Below are positions 49,757-49,954 of a stretch of DNA of 49,954 nt, one piece after another. The notes beneath the pieces were generated by a model. That model did no database searches, had not been told where the DNA came from, and was given only the letters and a program-made list of their open reading frames with translations. The translations under genes and the position numbers were made by a program. This stretch comes from Pseudobutyrivibrio sp. OR37 (lineage in GTDB: Bacteria > Bacillota > Clostridia > Lachnospirales > Lachnospiraceae): the NCBI RefSeq assembly GCF_900113655.1, contig NZ_FOQF01000027.1, forward strand, positions 1 to 49,954. Direction: 5' to 3'. Numbering within the stretch: position 1 is the stretch's first letter; every line of letters begins with the position of its first letter.

Positions 49757-49954
49757 ATGATACCATATAAACAGCTTTCTTTGGCTGATATTTATTCAGA
49801 CTGCCAAGATAAACTTGAAAATGACAAGCCTGCGTTTCTGGCTCTATTAGAAACCTATATCAATCTTGATGAAATTATCCCGATTTCTTTCAGAAATCAT
49901 TTCTATGCATCAACGGGCAGAACCCGTAAATACCCTTTGCAAGCGTTACTTTGG
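49757..49954 (+). CDS. Transposase, N-terminal fragment (runs off window)
   Basis: The first 66 residues start at ATG 49757 and are identical to the left copy over their common 62 codons. The sequence ends in RKYPLQALLW at the window edge. The domain resembles the N-terminal part of DDE transposases with a DUF772-like region. The catalytic domain is outside the window. Confidence 0.7.
   Translation, partial: MIPYKQLSLADIYSDCQDKLENDKPAFLALLETYINLDEIIPISFRNHFYASTGRTRKYPLQALLW

Larger units (their letters stand above)
49616..49954 (+). mobile_element. Insertion sequence end, right copy (partial)
   Basis: The segment repeats, in inverted orientation, the left copy at 1-328, with 11 further bases at the outer side. 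It includes the terminal palindromes GGCGTTT-GCA-AAACGCC (49619-49635) and GCCGC-N6-GCGGC, the leader and the 5' part of the transposase gene. The IS end lies 25 bases before the start codon of the carboxypeptidase gene (which reads away from it), so this insertion may have displaced or replaced that gene's promoter. Confidence 0.85.

Overview
The window looks like a low-GC Firmicutes chromosome, most likely a Lachnospiraceae rumen or gut anaerobe of the Butyrivibrio/Pseudobutyrivibrio type. This is inferred from AT-rich codon use, strong AGGAGG ribosome sites, many lipoproteins and c-di-GMP proteins, and single-gene acetyltransferase/Nudix/methyltransferase modules. Both ends lie inside inverted copies of the same insertion sequence (1-328 and 49616-49954), each with a transposase gene that runs out of the window, so the sequence is probably a contig broken at a repeat.

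Layout. 0.3-7.8 kb: an unrecognised coiled-coil protein, then a signalling cluster (hybrid sensor histidine kinase overlapping a solute-binding lipoprotein, a separate Hpt protein, and a receiver/HD-GYP phosphodiesterase). 7.8-9.1 kb: a strong promoter, a 300-bp array of five hairpins (A1) and a PD-(D/E)XK-like nuclease gene. 9.2-22.5 kb: a run of small, nearly all rightward enzymes (GNAT, Nudix, HD, MBL, RibD-C, SAM methyltransferases, radical SAM, DUF89, endonuclease IV, O6-methylguanine methyltransferase fusion, MerR-methyltransferase fusion), interrupted by array A2 at 15.5 kb. 22.5-25.5 kb: array A3, a broken copy of the pgeF 3' end, an XRE regulator with 27-residue repeats, intact pgeF and a HAD gene. 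25.7-39.4 kb: more accessory enzymes (ArsC-like, GH3 glucosidase, AlkZ-related, Nudix, EamA transporter, S66 peptidase, sugar acetyltransferase, flavodoxin, spermidine-synthase-like membrane protein) mixed with several gene remnants and array B1. 39.4-42.9 kb: a second broken pgeF 3' end, a promoter, array B2, a paralogous nuclease, recQ and array B3. 43-49.6 kb: aldose epimerase, diguanylate cyclase, XRE regulator, cation efflux, phosphoglucomutase and a D,D-carboxypeptidase.

The most unusual signal is the set of hairpin arrays. Three family A copies (A1-A3) each hold five palindromes of the form CATCCC-N21-GGGATG, and the gaps between palindromes are exactly 26, 26, 78 and 35 bases in all three, although the intervening bases differ. 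Family B uses a different core (TACGG-N26/27-CCGTA). Both full-length copies of the nuclease family in this window sit directly behind an array, one behind A1 and one behind B2, and each array lies in a long leader after a 17-bp-spaced promoter. The B nuclease is followed by recQ and a further array. This suggests an undescribed repeat/nuclease system, comparable in logic to REP/RAYT or type III toxin-antitoxin loci, with solo arrays spread nearby.

The region also shows active decay and rearrangement: duplicated pgeF 3' ends, an acetyltransferase gene deleted across a 9-bp microhomology, frameshifted small genes and orphan gene tails.
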